Below, one piece after another: positions 33,918 through 43,381 of a stretch of 64,000 nucleotides of DNA. The position numbers and the translations under genes are program-made. Within the stretch, counting starts at the first letter, position 1; each line of letters begins with the position of its first letter. The stretch covers positions 1 through 64,000 of the forward strand of contig JAACFE010000003.1 in the NCBI GenBank assembly GCA_009937525.1, read 5' to 3'. The notes beneath the pieces were generated by a model. The model ran no database searches. It was not told where the DNA came from and worked only from the letters and a program-made list of their open reading frames with translations. The stretch comes from Gammaproteobacteria bacterium (GTDB lineage Bacteria > Pseudomonadota > Gammaproteobacteria > Steroidobacterales > Woeseiaceae).

Positions 33918-35018
33918 TTGCTAACACACCCGGTACTGCGTTCGCCGGCCGCGACTCGCCGGCTCATCGCTTGTCTTGCACTGTTGCTGATTACGCTTGC
34001 GCCGCCCGGCGTCGCCGGCGCTGTCGAAATGACCTCGCTCTATACGGCCGAGGTGCCGCTTGACCTGGACGACAACGACCCGCGATCGACGGCCTACAGA
34101 AACGCGCTGGTCGAGGTGCTGTTGCGCGTCTCGGGCTCCGGGATCTTCAGCGATCCCGAATTGTTCGATCTTCTCTTTCCGAATCCTGCGGCGTATGTCG
34201 TGCAGTTCCGCCCGGGGGAGGATGACAACCTGTGGGTGAGATTCGACGGCACTGCCATCGAAGACGTATTGCGGCGCAACGGCCAGCCGGTCTGGGGCAG
34301 CGAACGCCCGTTGACCCTCATCTGGCTGGCTGTCGACTGGGGACAGGGCGAACGGGAGATCATCGCCGCGGACGATCCCGAGCGCAGCGACGACCAGGCG
34401 CGCACGATCGACCGGAACCGCTTGCTGCGGCAGCGCGTGCTCGACGTCGCGGAACGCCGCGGTTTGCCGGTTGCCTTTCCTTTGCTCGACACCGAGGACC
34501 TGGCGAGGGTCACATTTCCTGATATCTGGGGAGGATTCGACGAACTCATCCTCGATGCGTCGCGACGCTACGAGGCGAATTCGGTGCTCATCGGCCGCGT
34601 CCGTGTCGATTCGAGCCAGCGCAACCGCTGGACGTATCACTTTGCCGGTGAGCAACGCGACTGGACAGGTGAACCCGAACTCGTGCTCAATCTCGTGGCG
34701 GACGTGCTTGCCGCCGAGTTCGCCATTGGTGGCGACGCCACGCTGCGGACCGTCGAACTGAGCGTCGCGGGCATCAATACCGTGGAGGCCTACGGCAGCG
34801 TGCAGCGCATATTGTCGGACCTGAATGTCGTGGAGAGCTTTGCGATTGCATCCGTCGAGGGCGACCGGATTCTGTACCGGGTGGAGGCACACGGTGGCGC
34901 CGAGAGACTGGCGCGGGCCCTGCGCCTCAGCGGCCTGGTCGAACAGGACCGCTTCGAGAACGCGCCGTTGCCCGGCGATGTCCCGGCCGCGGCGCTGGAA
35001 TTCTTTTTCATTCCCTGA
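33918..35018 (+). CDS. DUF2066 family exported protein
   Basis: A protein of about 366 residues with an N-terminal signal peptide ([22 protein letters not shown]). The body matches DUF2066, which in gammaproteobacteria is commonly encoded between purM and hda. It has the conserved early segment [13 protein letters not shown], then [12 protein letters not shown] and [19 protein letters not shown]. The start is a TTG with GGGGAA upstream, chosen because the promoter -10 overlaps the next possible ATG. The function is unknown, probably envelope-related. Confidence 0.85.
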   Translation: MLTHPVLRSPAATRRLIACLALLLITLAPPGVAGAVEMTSLYTAEVPLDLDDNDPRSTAYRNALVEVLLRVSGSGIFSDPELFDLLFPNPAAYVVQFRPGEDDNLWVRFDGTAIEDVLRRNGQPVWGSERPLTLIWLAVDWGQGEREIIAADDPERSDDQARTIDRNRLLRQRVLDVAERRGLPVAFPLLDTEDLARVTFPDIWGGFDELILDASRRYEANSVLIGRVRVDSSQRNRWTYHFAGEQRDWTGEPELVLNLVADVLAAEFAIGGDATLRTVELSVAGINTVEAYGSVQRILSDLNVVESFAIASVEGDRILYRVEAHGGAERLARALRLSGLVEQDRFENAPLPGDVPAAALEFFFIP

Positions 35019-35030
35019 CGGCCCTTGCCG

Positions 35031-35588
35031 ATGCATCTAGGCTGGATTCCCAACGCGATATCGCTGCTGCGGATAGCGCTGATCGTGCCGATCCTCATGC
35101 TGATCCTGCGTGATCAGTATGCGTGGGCACTCGGCCTGTTTTTCTTCGCGGGGTTCTCCGACGGTCTCGACGGCTACCTTGCCACGCGGTTTAACTGGCA
35201 GACGCGGCTCGGCGGCCTGCTGGACCCGGTTGCGGACAAGTTTCTCGTCGCCGGCCTGTTTGTCACGCTCGCATGGGTGGAACAGATTCCCGCCTGGCTG
35301 GCCACCGTCGTCATACTTCGCGATGTCATCATCTTCGGCGGTGCGGTTGCCTACAATTTCATGATCGAGCCGGTGCAGGGTGAGCCGTCGCGCATTAGCA
35401 AACTCAACACGGCGCTGGAATTGATGTTCCTGTTCTTCGTGCTGAGCCATGCGGGTTACGGATGGCCTGACGCAATAACGCAGACCGTGCTCGGGGCTTC
35501 GATACTGGTGACCGTTGTGATCAGCGGCGCGGACTATGTATGGTCCTGGTCACGCCGCGCGCGTGCTGGAGGAGTAAATGAAGCCTGA
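35031..35588 (+). CDS. CDP-alcohol phosphatidyltransferase
   Basis: A 185-residue membrane enzyme of the PgsA/PssA family that moves a phosphatidyl group from CDP-diacylglycerol to an alcohol. The active-site motif runs from Asp44 to Asp69: DGLDGYLATRFNWQTRLGG then LLDPVADK. It keeps all four metal-binding Asp residues but has Thr at the usual Arg of DGxxAR. It is smaller than many PgsA proteins. It overlaps perM by 11 bp. The acceptor is most likely glycerol-3-phosphate, not proven. Confidence 0.85.
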   Translation: MHLGWIPNAISLLRIALIVPILMLILRDQYAWALGLFFFAGFSDGLDGYLATRFNWQTRLGGLLDPVADKFLVAGLFVTLAWVEQIPAWLATVVILRDVIIFGGAVAYNFMIEPVQGEPSRISKLNTALELMFLFFVLSHAGYGWPDAITQTVLGASILVTVVISGADYVWSWSRRARAGGVNEA

Positions 35589-36687
35589 CCTGCGTCTCAA
35601 CTGGCTTATCGCGATCGGGCTGGCCGGTTGGCTCATGTACCTGCTTGCGCCGATCCTGACGCCGTTCGTCGCAGCCGCACTGCTCGCGTACGTGGGCGAC
35701 CCTCTGGCGGATCGACTCCAGAAGCTCAAGCTGCCTCGCACGCTCGCCGTCGTGGCCGTCTTCCTGCTCACGTTCCTGACGCTCGGCCTGCTGGTTCTGC
35801 TGATCGTGCCCCTGATCCGCAACCAGATCGGCGCCTTGCTGGACGCACTGCCCGTGATCGGCGCACAGGTAGAGCAGGTCTGGCTACCGTGGGTCGCGGA
35901 GTTTCTCGATATCGACCTTGGCGACGACGTCGGCGTCGGGCCATTCCTCGCCCGCTACAGCGAGATGGCTGGAAACTGGGGAGGCAAGGTGCTCCTGGGC
36001 GTGGCCGAGTCGGGCGGCGCGCTGGCCGCTGCCGTCATCAGCCTGTTTCTGATACCGATACTGACGTTCTACATGCTGCGCGACTGGGACCTGATCGTCG
36101 CGCGCCTCGGGGCGCTGGTGCCGAAAAGCCAGCGCGAGACGATGTTCGGGCTCACGCGGGAAGCCGATGAAATGCTCGGCGCCTTCCTGCGCGGGCAATT
36201 GCTCGTCATGATGGCGCTCGCCGTCATCTACTCGGCGGGACTCGGTCTCGTCGGGCTGAAGTTCGCGGTGGCGATCGGCGTCGTATCCGGACTGGTCAGC
36301 TTCGTTCCGTATCTCGGCCTCGTGTTCGGGATCCTGCTGGCTACCCTGACGGTCGTCCTCGAACCCGATCCGCTGTGGCGCCTGGTCGGGGTGTTCGCGA
36401 CCTTTACGATCGCCCAGCTGATCGAAGGGTCCATCCTCACGCCGAAACTCGTGGGGGACCGCATCGGCCTTCACCCGGTGCTCGTCATCTTCGCCGTCGC
36501 CGCGGGCGGCCAGCTGTTCGGCTTCTTCGGGATCCTGCTGGCGCTGCCGGCAGCCGCCGTGCTCTCGGTGGTCGTCCGTTATACGTACACGACCTACCTC
36601 GAGGAACATCCGCAGGAAGCCGAGGAACTCCGCGAAGCTGCTGCCGAGGCCGGCCATCCGGAAGCCGGGAACAGGGGATCGTCTTGA
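35578..36687 (+). CDS. perM: AI-2E/PerM family transporter
   Basis: A 369-residue inner-membrane protein with about seven or eight helices. The C-terminal half has the family motif FVPYLGLVFGILLA and EGSILTPKLVGDRIGLHPVLVIFAV. It overlaps the preceding gene and couples to hda through TTGA. The perM-hda pair is common in gammaproteobacteria. Members have been linked to autoinducer-2 export or Na+/H+ exchange; the substrate here is unknown. Confidence 0.9.
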   Translation: MKPDLRLNWLIAIGLAGWLMYLLAPILTPFVAAALLAYVGDPLADRLQKLKLPRTLAVVAVFLLTFLTLGLLVLLIVPLIRNQIGALLDALPVIGAQVEQVWLPWVAEFLDIDLGDDVGVGPFLARYSEMAGNWGGKVLLGVAESGGALAAAVISLFLIPILTFYMLRDWDLIVARLGALVPKSQRETMFGLTREADEMLGAFLRGQLLVMMALAVIYSAGLGLVGLKFAVAIGVVSGLVSFVPYLGLVFGILLATLTVVLEPDPLWRLVGVFATFTIAQLIEGSILTPKLVGDRIGLHPVLVIFAVAAGGQLFGFFGILLALPAAAVLSVVVRYTYTTYLEEHPQEAEELREAAAEAGHPEAGNRGSS

Positions 36688-37367
36688 GCCAGCTCGCTCT
36701 GCCGTTGCGGCTTGCCGATCATGCGATCTTCGACACGTTTCTCGACGCCGGTAACGAGGCGCTCGTCGATTACCTGCGTTCCCTGACGAGTGCCGCACCG
36801 GGCCAGGGGGCCTGGGTCTGGGGCGCGCCCGCGACCGGAAAGTCTCATCTGCTGCAGGCGGCCTGCGAGCGTTTCGGCGATCGTGCGGCCTACGTGCCGC
36901 TGGCGGAAGTGGCTGGAGCGGGCCCCGCGGTGCTCGAGGGGCTCGAATCGAGGCAGCTCGTGTGCATCGATGACCTGGACAGCGTTGCGGGCGACCCGGC
37001 CTGGGAACGCGCGCTCTTCGTCCTGTGCAACGACCTTATCGAGGCCGGTCGTCACCTGGTGGTGAGCGCCGTCACCGCGCCACGCGCGAGCGGAATCGCG
37101 CTGGCTGATCTTCGCAGCCGGATGCAGCGGCTCGCGACGTTTCAACTTCGCGGGCTCGATGACGCCGCCCGCATGGAAGCCCTGCAGCTGCGAGCGAGGC
37201 ATCGTGGCCTGGAGCTGCCGGACGAAACGGCGCGATACCTGATGTCCCGCAGTCGGCGCGACATGCGCAGTCTCTACGAGCTGCTCGACCGGCTGGACCT
37301 CGAAGCGTTGCGCGCGCAACGCCGGTTGACGATCCCGTTCGTGAAGGACGTGCTGCAGTCAGGCTAG
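36684..37367 (+). CDS. hda: DnaA inactivator Hda
   Basis: A 227-residue AAA+ protein homologous to the DnaA ATPase core that, bound to the sliding clamp, triggers DnaA-ATP hydrolysis after replication starts. The clamp-binding motif QLALPL is at residues 3-8, Walker A is GAPATGKSH, Walker B is LVCIDDLDS, and SRSRRDMRSLYELLDRLD forms the lid. A TTG start overlaps the perM stop. The presence of the clamp motif at the very start supports this start. Confidence 0.94.
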   Translation: MSQLALPLRLADHAIFDTFLDAGNEALVDYLRSLTSAAPGQGAWVWGAPATGKSHLLQAACERFGDRAAYVPLAEVAGAGPAVLEGLESRQLVCIDDLDSVAGDPAWERALFVLCNDLIEAGRHLVVSAVTAPRASGIALADLRSRMQRLATFQLRGLDDAARMEALQLRARHRGLELPDETARYLMSRSRRDMRSLYELLDRLDLEALRAQRRLTIPFVKDVLQSG

Positions 37368-37384
37368 GGCTTGCGGCCGCCGAT

Positions 37385-37978
37385 TCAGTCGCCCAGCCGC
37401 CTGGCGACGTCCGCGACGCGCCTGCCCAGGGCACGCGCAAGCGTCCTCTCGTCGTCGGAAAGGCTGTCCGGTTCCCGGTTCCAGGAGACGTGTGAGGCTC
37501 CGTAAGGCGAACCGCCGGTGGTCGTCGCCGACAGCGCTTTCTCGGCGTAGGGCAGACCGACGTAGATCATGCCGTGATGCAGCAACGGTACGGCCATGGT
37601 CAGCAGCGTTGTTTCCTGGCCGCCGTGCAGCGAGGACGTCGAGGTGAAGACGCCCGCGGGCTTGCCGTTCAGGGTTCCCGACAGCCACTCGGTCACCGTG
37701 TTGTCGAAGAAGTACTTGAGAGCCGCGGTCATGTTGCCGAAGTGGGTCGGGCTGCCGAGAATAAGCCCCTCGCATTCGTCGAGGTCGGACGGTTCCACAT
37801 AGGGCGGCCCGGACTCCGGTACCGCCGCTTCCCGGGTTTCGGACGCGCTGGATACCGCCGGTACGGTGCGCAACCGGGCAGCCATGCCGGCCACCGAATC
37901 GACGCCGAGGCAGACCTCGCGAGCGAGCGCTTCCGTCATCCCGTTGCGCGAGTCGAAGAGCACGAGGACATCGCTCAC
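37385..37978 (-). CDS. wrbA: NAD(P)H:quinone oxidoreductase, WrbA-like
   Basis: A 197-residue flavodoxin-fold reductase. The FMN loop is LFDSRNGMTEALA, the second is LGSPTHFGNMTAALKYFFDNT, and the third is TSSLHGGQETTLLTM. HHGMIYVGLPY and GSPYGAS are strong WrbA marks. It reduces quinones by two electrons in the cytoplasm. It overlaps arsC by ATGA and is convergent to hda. Confidence 0.93.
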   Translation of the reverse strand: MSDVLVLFDSRNGMTEALAREVCLGVDSVAGMAARLRTVPAVSSASETREAAVPESGPPYVEPSDLDECEGLILGSPTHFGNMTAALKYFFDNTVTEWLSGTLNGKPAGVFTSTSSLHGGQETTLLTMAVPLLHHGMIYVGLPYAEKALSATTTGGSPYGASHVSWNREPDSLSDDERTLARALGRRVADVARRLGD

Positions 37979-38334
37979 GACGGCAGGATCTCCGCGACAT
38001 TTTCCGGCGGGCGGCCGATAACTGCGACCCCCGCACTGTCGTCGATCACGATCGGTCGCTGCATCACCCTGGGATGCCGTGCCAGCCAGGCTGCGAGCGA
38101 CGCGTCGTCGTCGAGGTCGGGAAGGTCCGTGGCGCTCCTGAACTCGTCCTCGTTACGCCGCAGGAATTCGGACACCGGCACGCCCACCGTCGCGGCGAGC
38201 TCCAGGATGCGGTCGGCGCCGGGCGGGTCTTCGAGGTACCTGACTATCCGGGGGCTGACCCCGGCATTCTCAATAATTTCTAATGTTTTCCGAGACTTGG
38301 AGCAGCGCGGATTGTGGTAGATCGTGATATCCAT
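37975..38334 (-). CDS. ArsC family glutaredoxin-type reductase
   Basis: A 119-residue thioredoxin-fold protein with the ArsC active site HNPRCSKSRKTLE (Cys about 11) and the C-terminal VMQRPIVID followed by AVIGRPPENV. E. coli-type arsenate reductases use this single Cys with glutaredoxin. Many chromosomal copies outside ars operons (as here, next to wrbA) are of the YffB/general class. No ArsB, ArsR or Acr3 is nearby, so arsenic detoxification is not established. Confidence 0.85.
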   Translation of the reverse strand: MDITIYHNPRCSKSRKTLEIIENAGVSPRIVRYLEDPPGADRILELAATVGVPVSEFLRRNEDEFRSATDLPDLDDDASLAAWLARHPRVMQRPIVIDDSAGVAVIGRPPENVAEILPS

Positions 38335-38475
38335 GGGTGACTGCGAAAAGTAGGAGAAACCGACGTCCGCGAACTCTAGCAGGCTGACCTTGAGCCGTCA
38401 GCGGGAATTTGGCGCCTTGACCTTGTCGATGACGCTTGGTAGCTTTTTTCGGCTACGCGTTACAAAATAACAACA

Positions 38476-38790
38476 ATGACGTCAACCCGATCAATTGTCC
38501 GCCTGGCCGGCGCGCTGGTACTGCTGGTCTTTCTCGCCGCCTGCGAGACGGCGCCGCCTGTCCAGGAGATGAGCGACGCGAGACAGGCGATCATGGTCGC
38601 CCGGGAGGCGGGCGCTGGCGAACTCGCGGCTGCGGAACTCGCGGAGGCCGAGAAATATCTCCAGGACGCGGAGGAGAGGCTCGACCGCCAGCAATACCGG
38701 GAGGCGCGTAGTGCGGCGCTGGAGGCCAAGCTGCGTGCGCAGCAGGCCCTGAAGATGAGCGAAGCCTCGAAGGACAGCGACGGCAACTGA
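38476..38790 (+). CDS. DUF4398 lipoprotein
   Basis: A 104-residue lipoprotein: signal peptide ending in lipobox LAAC (Cys about 23), then an all-helical, Ala/Glu-rich domain with heptad-like AELAEAEKYLQDAEERLDR, the DUF4398 signature. It probably coats or binds within the periplasm as a coiled coil, anchored to the outer membrane because residue +2 is Glu rather than Asp. Acylphosphatase follows eight bases later. Confidence 0.85.
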   Translation: MTSTRSIVRLAGALVLLVFLAACETAPPVQEMSDARQAIMVAREAGAGELAAAELAEAEKYLQDAEERLDRQQYREARSAALEAKLRAQQALKMSEASKDSDGN

Positions 38791-38797
38791 GTCCCCG

Positions 38798-39067
38798 ATG
38801 CCCGTTGCCCGCATCTATACGATCAAGGGGCGCGTCCAGGGCGTCTTCTTTCGCGCCAGTACGCGCCGAGTTGCGGAGTCGCTCGGCATCACGGGCCACG
38901 CAATCAACCTGCCTGACGGTGACGTGGAGGTGTTCGCCTGCGGTGAGCCCGCGGCGGTGGCGCAGCTCGGCGAGTGGCTGCACGCGGGGCCGACCAATGC
39001 GCGAGTCGAAAGAGTCATTGCGCGCGACGTAGAAAGGCCGGCGCCGGCCGGCTTCCGCACCGCCTAG
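38798..39067 (+). CDS. acyP: acylphosphatase
   Basis: An 89-residue ferredoxin-like fold enzyme that hydrolyses carboxyl phosphates. The phosphate-binding Arg lies in VQGVFFRAST and the catalytic Asn in GHAINLPDGDVEV. The length is typical. Its TAG stop at 39065-39067 overlaps the stop of the convergent lytic transglycosylase inside CCTAGG. Confidence 0.94.
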   Translation: MPVARIYTIKGRVQGVFFRASTRRVAESLGITGHAINLPDGDVEVFACGEPAAVAQLGEWLHAGPTNARVERVIARDVERPAPAGFRTA

Positions 39068-39642
39068 GCCTGGAACCACTTCTTCGACAGCTTGTCGATC
39101 ACCTTGTTGGGGTACTTACGCTTGCCGAGGCTGCCGTTGTAGCGGCCGAGCGCCCGCCGCAGGTCGCCGTTCTCCTTGTCGTAATAGAAACGCAGTATGG
39201 TGCAGCCGTAACGCAGGTTGGTATCGATGTGCAACAGGTTGTCGTCGGGCCGGCCGATCTCGTCGAGCCAGAAGGGCATGATCTGCATCAGGCCGATCGC
39301 GCCCGCCACGGAGATCGCGTAGCGGTCGAAGTTGCTCTCGACTTCGATCACCGCAAGTATCAGCTCCGGCGGCAACGCGACCCGGCTGGCCTCGTAATGA
39401 ACCCGCGTCAGGATCTTTATGCGTTCCTCGGGATCGCTGACCTGGCGCGCCAGGCGTCGCGACATGTCGGTCAGCCAGACTTCGGCGTCGAAACGATCCG
39501 GAAACGTGTCGATTTCGCTGGCGGCCGCGCGCAGGATTTCGCTCAGCTCGGGATCGGGCCCGTCATCGGCGCACAATACCCCGGCCGGCAGCAGCGGGGC
39601 CGCCAGCAGGGCGATGATTCTGATCCGTGCAAGTATTTCCAT
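39064..39642 (-). CDS. lytic transglycosylase, Slt-type domain
   Basis: A 192-residue periplasmic murein lyase. A signal peptide (about 1-24) precedes an SLT/goose-lysozyme-like domain with the catalytic Glu in VIEVESNFD and the conserved AIGLMQIMPF, then NLRYGCTILRFYYDK. It cleaves glycan strands to 1,6-anhydro-muropeptides. It is small for a transglycosylase, similar in size to EmtA-type enzymes. It lies downstream of proS on the same strand. Confidence 0.92.
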   Translation of the reverse strand: MEILARIRIIALLAAPLLPAGVLCADDGPDPELSEILRAAASEIDTFPDRFDAEVWLTDMSRRLARQVSDPEERIKILTRVHYEASRVALPPELILAVIEVESNFDRYAISVAGAIGLMQIMPFWLDEIGRPDDNLLHIDTNLRYGCTILRFYYDKENGDLRRALGRYNGSLGKRKYPNKVIDKLSKKWFQA

Positions 39643-39668
39643 GCGCGAAACTTATACCATATGAAACA

Positions 39669-41378
39669 TTAGTTTATGGCGTGTTCCTTGAGTAGATTGA
39701 GAGCCTCTTCACGTTTCAGGTTGCGCGATTCCGTGTCGCGCCGGTGCTGGTACTCGAATTCGCCGTTGGCGAGATTACGCTCGCTGATTACCAGCCGGTG
39801 CGGGATCCCGATGAGCTCGGCGTCGGCGAACTTGACGCCCGGCCGCGCGTCGCGGTCGTCGAGCAGTACCTCGAGGCCCTGTTCCTGCAGCTCGGCATAA
39901 AGGCTTTCCGCCGTTTCACGCACCGTTTCCGAGCGGTGCAGGTTGATCGGCACCAGCACGACGTTGAATGGCGTCAGCGGTTCGGGCCAGATGATGCCGC
40001 GATCGTCGTGATTCTGCTCGATCGCGGCGCCGACGATGCGCGTGACGCCGATGCCGTAGCAGCCCATCTGCAGTGTACGGTCCTTGCCGTCGCCGTCGAG
40101 CACGCTGGCTCCCAGCGCGGTGCTGTACTTGGTGCCCAGCTGGAAAATATGACCGACCTCGATGCCGCGCGCGATGGAGAGCGTGCCCGAACCCCCGGGC
40201 GTCGGATCGCCCTCGACGACGTTGCGCAGGTCGACCGTCTCCGGCTCCCCGATGTCGCGTCCGAAATTGACTCCGGTGTAGTGCATGTCGGCCTCGTTCG
40301 CACCGATCACGAAATCCGCCATCACCGCCGTTGCGTGGTCGTAATAGACGGGGACCTCCAGACCGATGGGCCCCGCGAAGCCGGGCTCGCAGCCGGTTAC
40401 GCGGCGAACGGTTTCCGTATCGGCCATCGTGAGCGGCGTTGCGACGCCGGGAATCTTTTGCGCCTTGATGGCGTTGAGTTCGTGATCGCCCCGCAGCACC
40501 AGCGCGACAGGTTGTTCCTCACCCTCGACGATCAGGGTCTTCAGTGTCTGCTCGGCGCTGATGCCGATGAACTTGCGCAGGGCCTCGATCGTCCTCGCTC
40601 CGGGCGTCTCGATTTTTTTCAGTTCCTGGGCAGGGGCCGGGCGTTTTTCGGCAGGAGCCTCCGTGGCGGCCATTTCAATGTTCGAGGCGTAGTTGTCCGC
40701 ATCACAATAGGCAATCGCGTCCTCGCCGGAGTCTGCCAGCACGTGAAATTCCTGGGAACGGCTGCCGCCGATCTCGCCGCTGTCGGCGTCCACAACCCGG
40801 AACTTAAGGCCCAGGCGTTCAAAGATCGCCGTGTAGGCAGCATGCATCTTCTGATAGGCGCCTCGCATACCGTCCTCGTCGAGGTCGAAGGAATACGCAT
40901 CCTTCATAATGAACTCGCGCGAGCGCATGACGCCGAAACGCGGCCGGATCTCGTCGCGGAACTTCGTCTGTACCTGGTAGAAGTTGAGCGGCAGCTGCTT
41001 GTAGCTGCGCAGCTCGCGACGGGCGATGTCGGTGATCACCTCCTCGTGCGTCGGCCCGAAGCAGAACTCACGCTCGTGCCTGTCGTGCATGCGCAGCAGC
41101 AGCGGGCCGTATTCCTCCCAGCGACCCGACTCCTGCCACAGCTCCGCAGGCTGCACCGCGGGCATTAATAATTCGAGCGCACCGGCACGGTCCATTTCCT
41201 CCCGGATTACCCTCTCGACCTTGCGCAGCACCCGCAGGCCCAGGGGCATCCAGGTGAACAGACCCGAGGCCAGTCGCCGGATCAGGCCGGCTCTGAGCAT
41301 CAGTTTGTGGCTGACGATCTCAGCGTCGGCAGGTACTTCCTTGAGAGTCGTGAGACCGAATTCCGAATAACGCATCAC
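39669..41378 (-). CDS. proS: prolyl-tRNA synthetase
   Basis: A 569-residue class II synthetase of the bacterial type. The catalytic core is split by a YbaK-like editing insertion (about 225-385) that clears Ala-tRNA(Pro). Motif 2 is [17 protein letters not shown], and the C-terminal anticodon-binding domain starts near [10 protein letters not shown]. Full length, with ATG at 41378. Confidence 0.96.
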   Translation of the reverse strand: MMRYSEFGLTTLKEVPADAEIVSHKLMLRAGLIRRLASGLFTWMPLGLRVLRKVERVIREEMDRAGALELLMPAVQPAELWQESGRWEEYGPLLLRMHDRHEREFCFGPTHEEVITDIARRELRSYKQLPLNFYQVQTKFRDEIRPRFGVMRSREFIMKDAYSFDLDEDGMRGAYQKMHAAYTAIFERLGLKFRVVDADSGEIGGSRSQEFHVLADSGEDAIAYCDADNYASNIEMAATEAPAEKRPAPAQELKKIETPGARTIEALRKFIGISAEQTLKTLIVEGEEQPVALVLRGDHELNAIKAQKIPGVATPLTMADTETVRRVTGCEPGFAGPIGLEVPVYYDHATAVMADFVIGANEADMHYTGVNFGRDIGEPETVDLRNVVEGDPTPGGSGTLSIARGIEVGHIFQLGTKYSTALGASVLDGDGKDRTLQMGCYGIGVTRIVGAAIEQNHDDRGIIWPEPLTPFNVVLVPINLHRSETVRETAESLYAELQEQGLEVLLDDRDARPGVKFADAELIGIPHRLVISERNLANGEFEYQHRRDTESRNLKREEALNLLKEHAIN

Positions 41379-41500
41379 GTGATACCGAGTTGAACCAGCC
41401 GCGAATTCTAGCCGAAACCTGCGCGCCGTGCGGGTATTGCCACCCGTTCCGGGTCAAAACGTATTGACTCACCTGCAAAAGAAGAGGATGGTGCGGCGTT

Positions 41501-42148
41501 TTGCAGGCCCAGAGTCGATTCTTGCACGGTAGAAGAAATCCGTTCGTGGCCCGTGAGGGCATCCCGTTCATGGTCGCAGCCGTGCTCGTAACGTGGCTGG
41601 CGTTCCGCTACCTGGATCCGGTTTTCATGATGTTGCCGGCGGTGCTTTTCGTGCTTTTCTGGCTGATCTTCAGGGACCCCCGGCGCCAGATTCCCGCGAT
41701 TCCTCTCGGCGTCGTAAGCCCCGTGGACGGCCGCGTTACCGCCGTCGACCTCGTTGACCGTGGCGTCGTGCAGGGCGAGGCGCGTCGCATTTTCATCACT
41801 ATCGATATTCTGGGCACCTACACGGCACGATGTCCCGTGGAAGGCGTCGTCAAGGACCTCAATACACTGGCTGCCGACAAGGTCGTCGACTATCGGACCA
41901 ATGCGCTGTGGGTCCAGACCGACGAGGGTGACAACGTGGTGCTGCAGTTCCAGAGCTATCGCCTGGGCTTCGCCCCCGCCGCGTTCGTACGCTATGGCGA
42001 GCGCATCGGCCAGGGACAGCGTTGCGCTTACCTGCGGCTCACGCGGCGCGCGGAGGTGCACTTGCCGATAGGCGCGAAGGTGATGGTCGAACCCGGGCAA
42101 CGGGTTACGGCGGGTCTCGACGTCATCGGCAGGCTGCCGTCGTCCTGA
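41501..42148 (+). CDS. phosphatidylserine decarboxylase-related protein lacking active site
   Basis: A 215-residue protein with two membrane helices at the start (about 22-56), then the Psd signature FRDPRRQIPAIPLGVVSPVDG. In active short-type Psd enzymes a Gly-Ser pair is autocleaved to make the pyruvoyl group and a His-bearing motif lies upstream. Here the aligned pair is Thr181-Arg182 (YLRLTRRAEVHLP), and the His segment reads DILGTYTARCP. Self-processing is therefore unlikely. The start may be TTG at 41501 or GTG at 41546. A structural or binding role is inferred. Confidence 0.8.
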   Translation: MQAQSRFLHGRRNPFVAREGIPFMVAAVLVTWLAFRYLDPVFMMLPAVLFVLFWLIFRDPRRQIPAIPLGVVSPVDGRVTAVDLVDRGVVQGEARRIFITIDILGTYTARCPVEGVVKDLNTLAADKVVDYRTNALWVQTDEGDNVVLQFQSYRLGFAPAAFVRYGERIGQGQRCAYLRLTRRAEVHLPIGAKVMVEPGQRVTAGLDVIGRLPSS

Positions 42149-42221
42149 CCGCGCGTGCGGTGTATTGCGCGGTTCGCCGTGGCAAACTAACGAGCAGCGA
42201 ACAACTACCTCGATTACGAAG

Positions 42222-42905
42222 ATGATGCAGTCCGAACAAGCGCGCCGCGAGTATTTGCGTGCAATGGGAATCGACGTCTGGGTCCCGAGGGACCAGGTGG
42301 ACGTCGAGCCCGTGTGCACGGCGCCCGTGACGCAGACAGGTACCGGCGACATCGGCTGGGACGAGCTGCGCAGTGCCGTCGCCGCGTGCACGCGCTGTTC
42401 CCTGCATGAGAGTCGCACCCAGACCGTATTCGGTGTCGGAAATCCCGAGGCTGACTGGATGTTCATCGGTGAGGCCCCGGGCGCCGAAGAGGACCGGCGT
42501 GGCGAACCATTCGTAGGGCGCGCCGGCAAGCTGCTCGACGAAATGCTGCTCGCGATCGGTGAGAGGCGGGAGAGCGTGTTCATTGCCAACATCCTCAAGT
42601 GCCGGCCGCCGAACAACCGCGATCCGAGCCGGGAGGAGGCCGCGTCGTGCCGGCCTTACCTGGAGCGACAGATCGAGCTGGTCCGGCCGAAGATCATCCT
42701 GGCCGTCGGCCGCATCGCGGCACAGCAGCTGCTGCAGTCCGATGCGCCCGTAGGCCGGCTGCGGGGTAAGGTCCATCAACTCGATGCAGCGCCACTCGTC
42801 GTCACGTATCACCCGGCATACCTGCTGCGCAGTCCTTCGCAAAAGCGAAAGGCCTGGGATGACCTGTGCCTGGCCAGGCGCATCATGGCGGGAGCCGCCG
42901 GATGA
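42222..42905 (+). CDS. uracil-DNA glycosylase, family 4
   Basis: A 227-residue Fe-S UDG that removes uracil from DNA. Two Cys in ACTRCSLHES and two later (LKCRPP, ASCRPYL) form the [4Fe-4S] site, GEAPGAEEDRRGEPFVG is motif A/1, and VTYHPAYLLRSP is the C-terminal His motif. The first 60 residues are a family-variable leader. It overlaps rimI by ATGA. The ATG at 42225 is an alternative. Confidence 0.92.
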   Translation: MMQSEQARREYLRAMGIDVWVPRDQVDVEPVCTAPVTQTGTGDIGWDELRSAVAACTRCSLHESRTQTVFGVGNPEADWMFIGEAPGAEEDRRGEPFVGRAGKLLDEMLLAIGERRESVFIANILKCRPPNNRDPSREEAASCRPYLERQIELVRPKIILAVGRIAAQQLLQSDAPVGRLRGKVHQLDAAPLVVTYHPAYLLRSPSQKRKAWDDLCLARRIMAGAAG

Positions 42906-43381
42906 TCCGCTCGATTGCCGAACCGTCCAGTCGAATTCGTGCCATGGCGCACGACGATCTGTCGATGGTGTCGGATATCGAGCGACGCAGCTACGAATTC
43001 CCGTGGAGTCACGGCGTGTTTCGTGATTGCCTGCTCGCGGGCTATCACTGCGTGGTGCTGGAGCGGGACGGCCGCATCGCGGGCTACGGCATACTCTCGG
43101 TTGCGGCTGGAGAGGCGCATATACTCAATCTGTGTGTCGACCCGAACTATCGCTCCCTTGGTTATGGCGAGCGACTGCTGGACGCGATCCTGTTGCAGGC
43201 GCGTTCGGCCAAGGTGCGCGAAATCTTCCTCGAGGTACGGCCGTCCAACGTGACCGCGCTCGCTCTGTATCGCAAGAAAGGCTTCCACAAGGTTGCGCGG
43301 CGCCCGGCGTATTACCAGGCGACTGAAGGGCGTGAAGACGCCGCCGTACTCGCGAAGAAACTGATTTCCTATGATCGCTGA
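42902..43381 (+). CDS. rimI: ribosomal protein S18-alanine N-acetyltransferase
   Basis: A 159-residue GNAT enzyme. It has [17 protein letters not shown], the RimI substrate region, then [23 protein letters not shown] as the acetyl-CoA loop and [23 protein letters not shown] at the C-terminus. It acetylates the N-terminal Ala of S18. It overlaps the UDG gene and runs into prfC by 11 bp, so these three are one unit. Confidence 0.93.
   Translation: MIRSIAEPSSRIRAMAHDDLSMVSDIERRSYEFPWSHGVFRDCLLAGYHCVVLERDGRIAGYGILSVAAGEAHILNLCVDPNYRSLGYGERLLDAILLQARSAKVREIFLEVRPSNVTALALYRKKGFHKVARRPAYYQATEGREDAAVLAKKLISYDR

Noticed and set aside
37975-38334. Arsenic resistance operon
   Set aside because: Only one ArsC-fold gene is present, without arsR, arsB or acr3, so the name was kept general.
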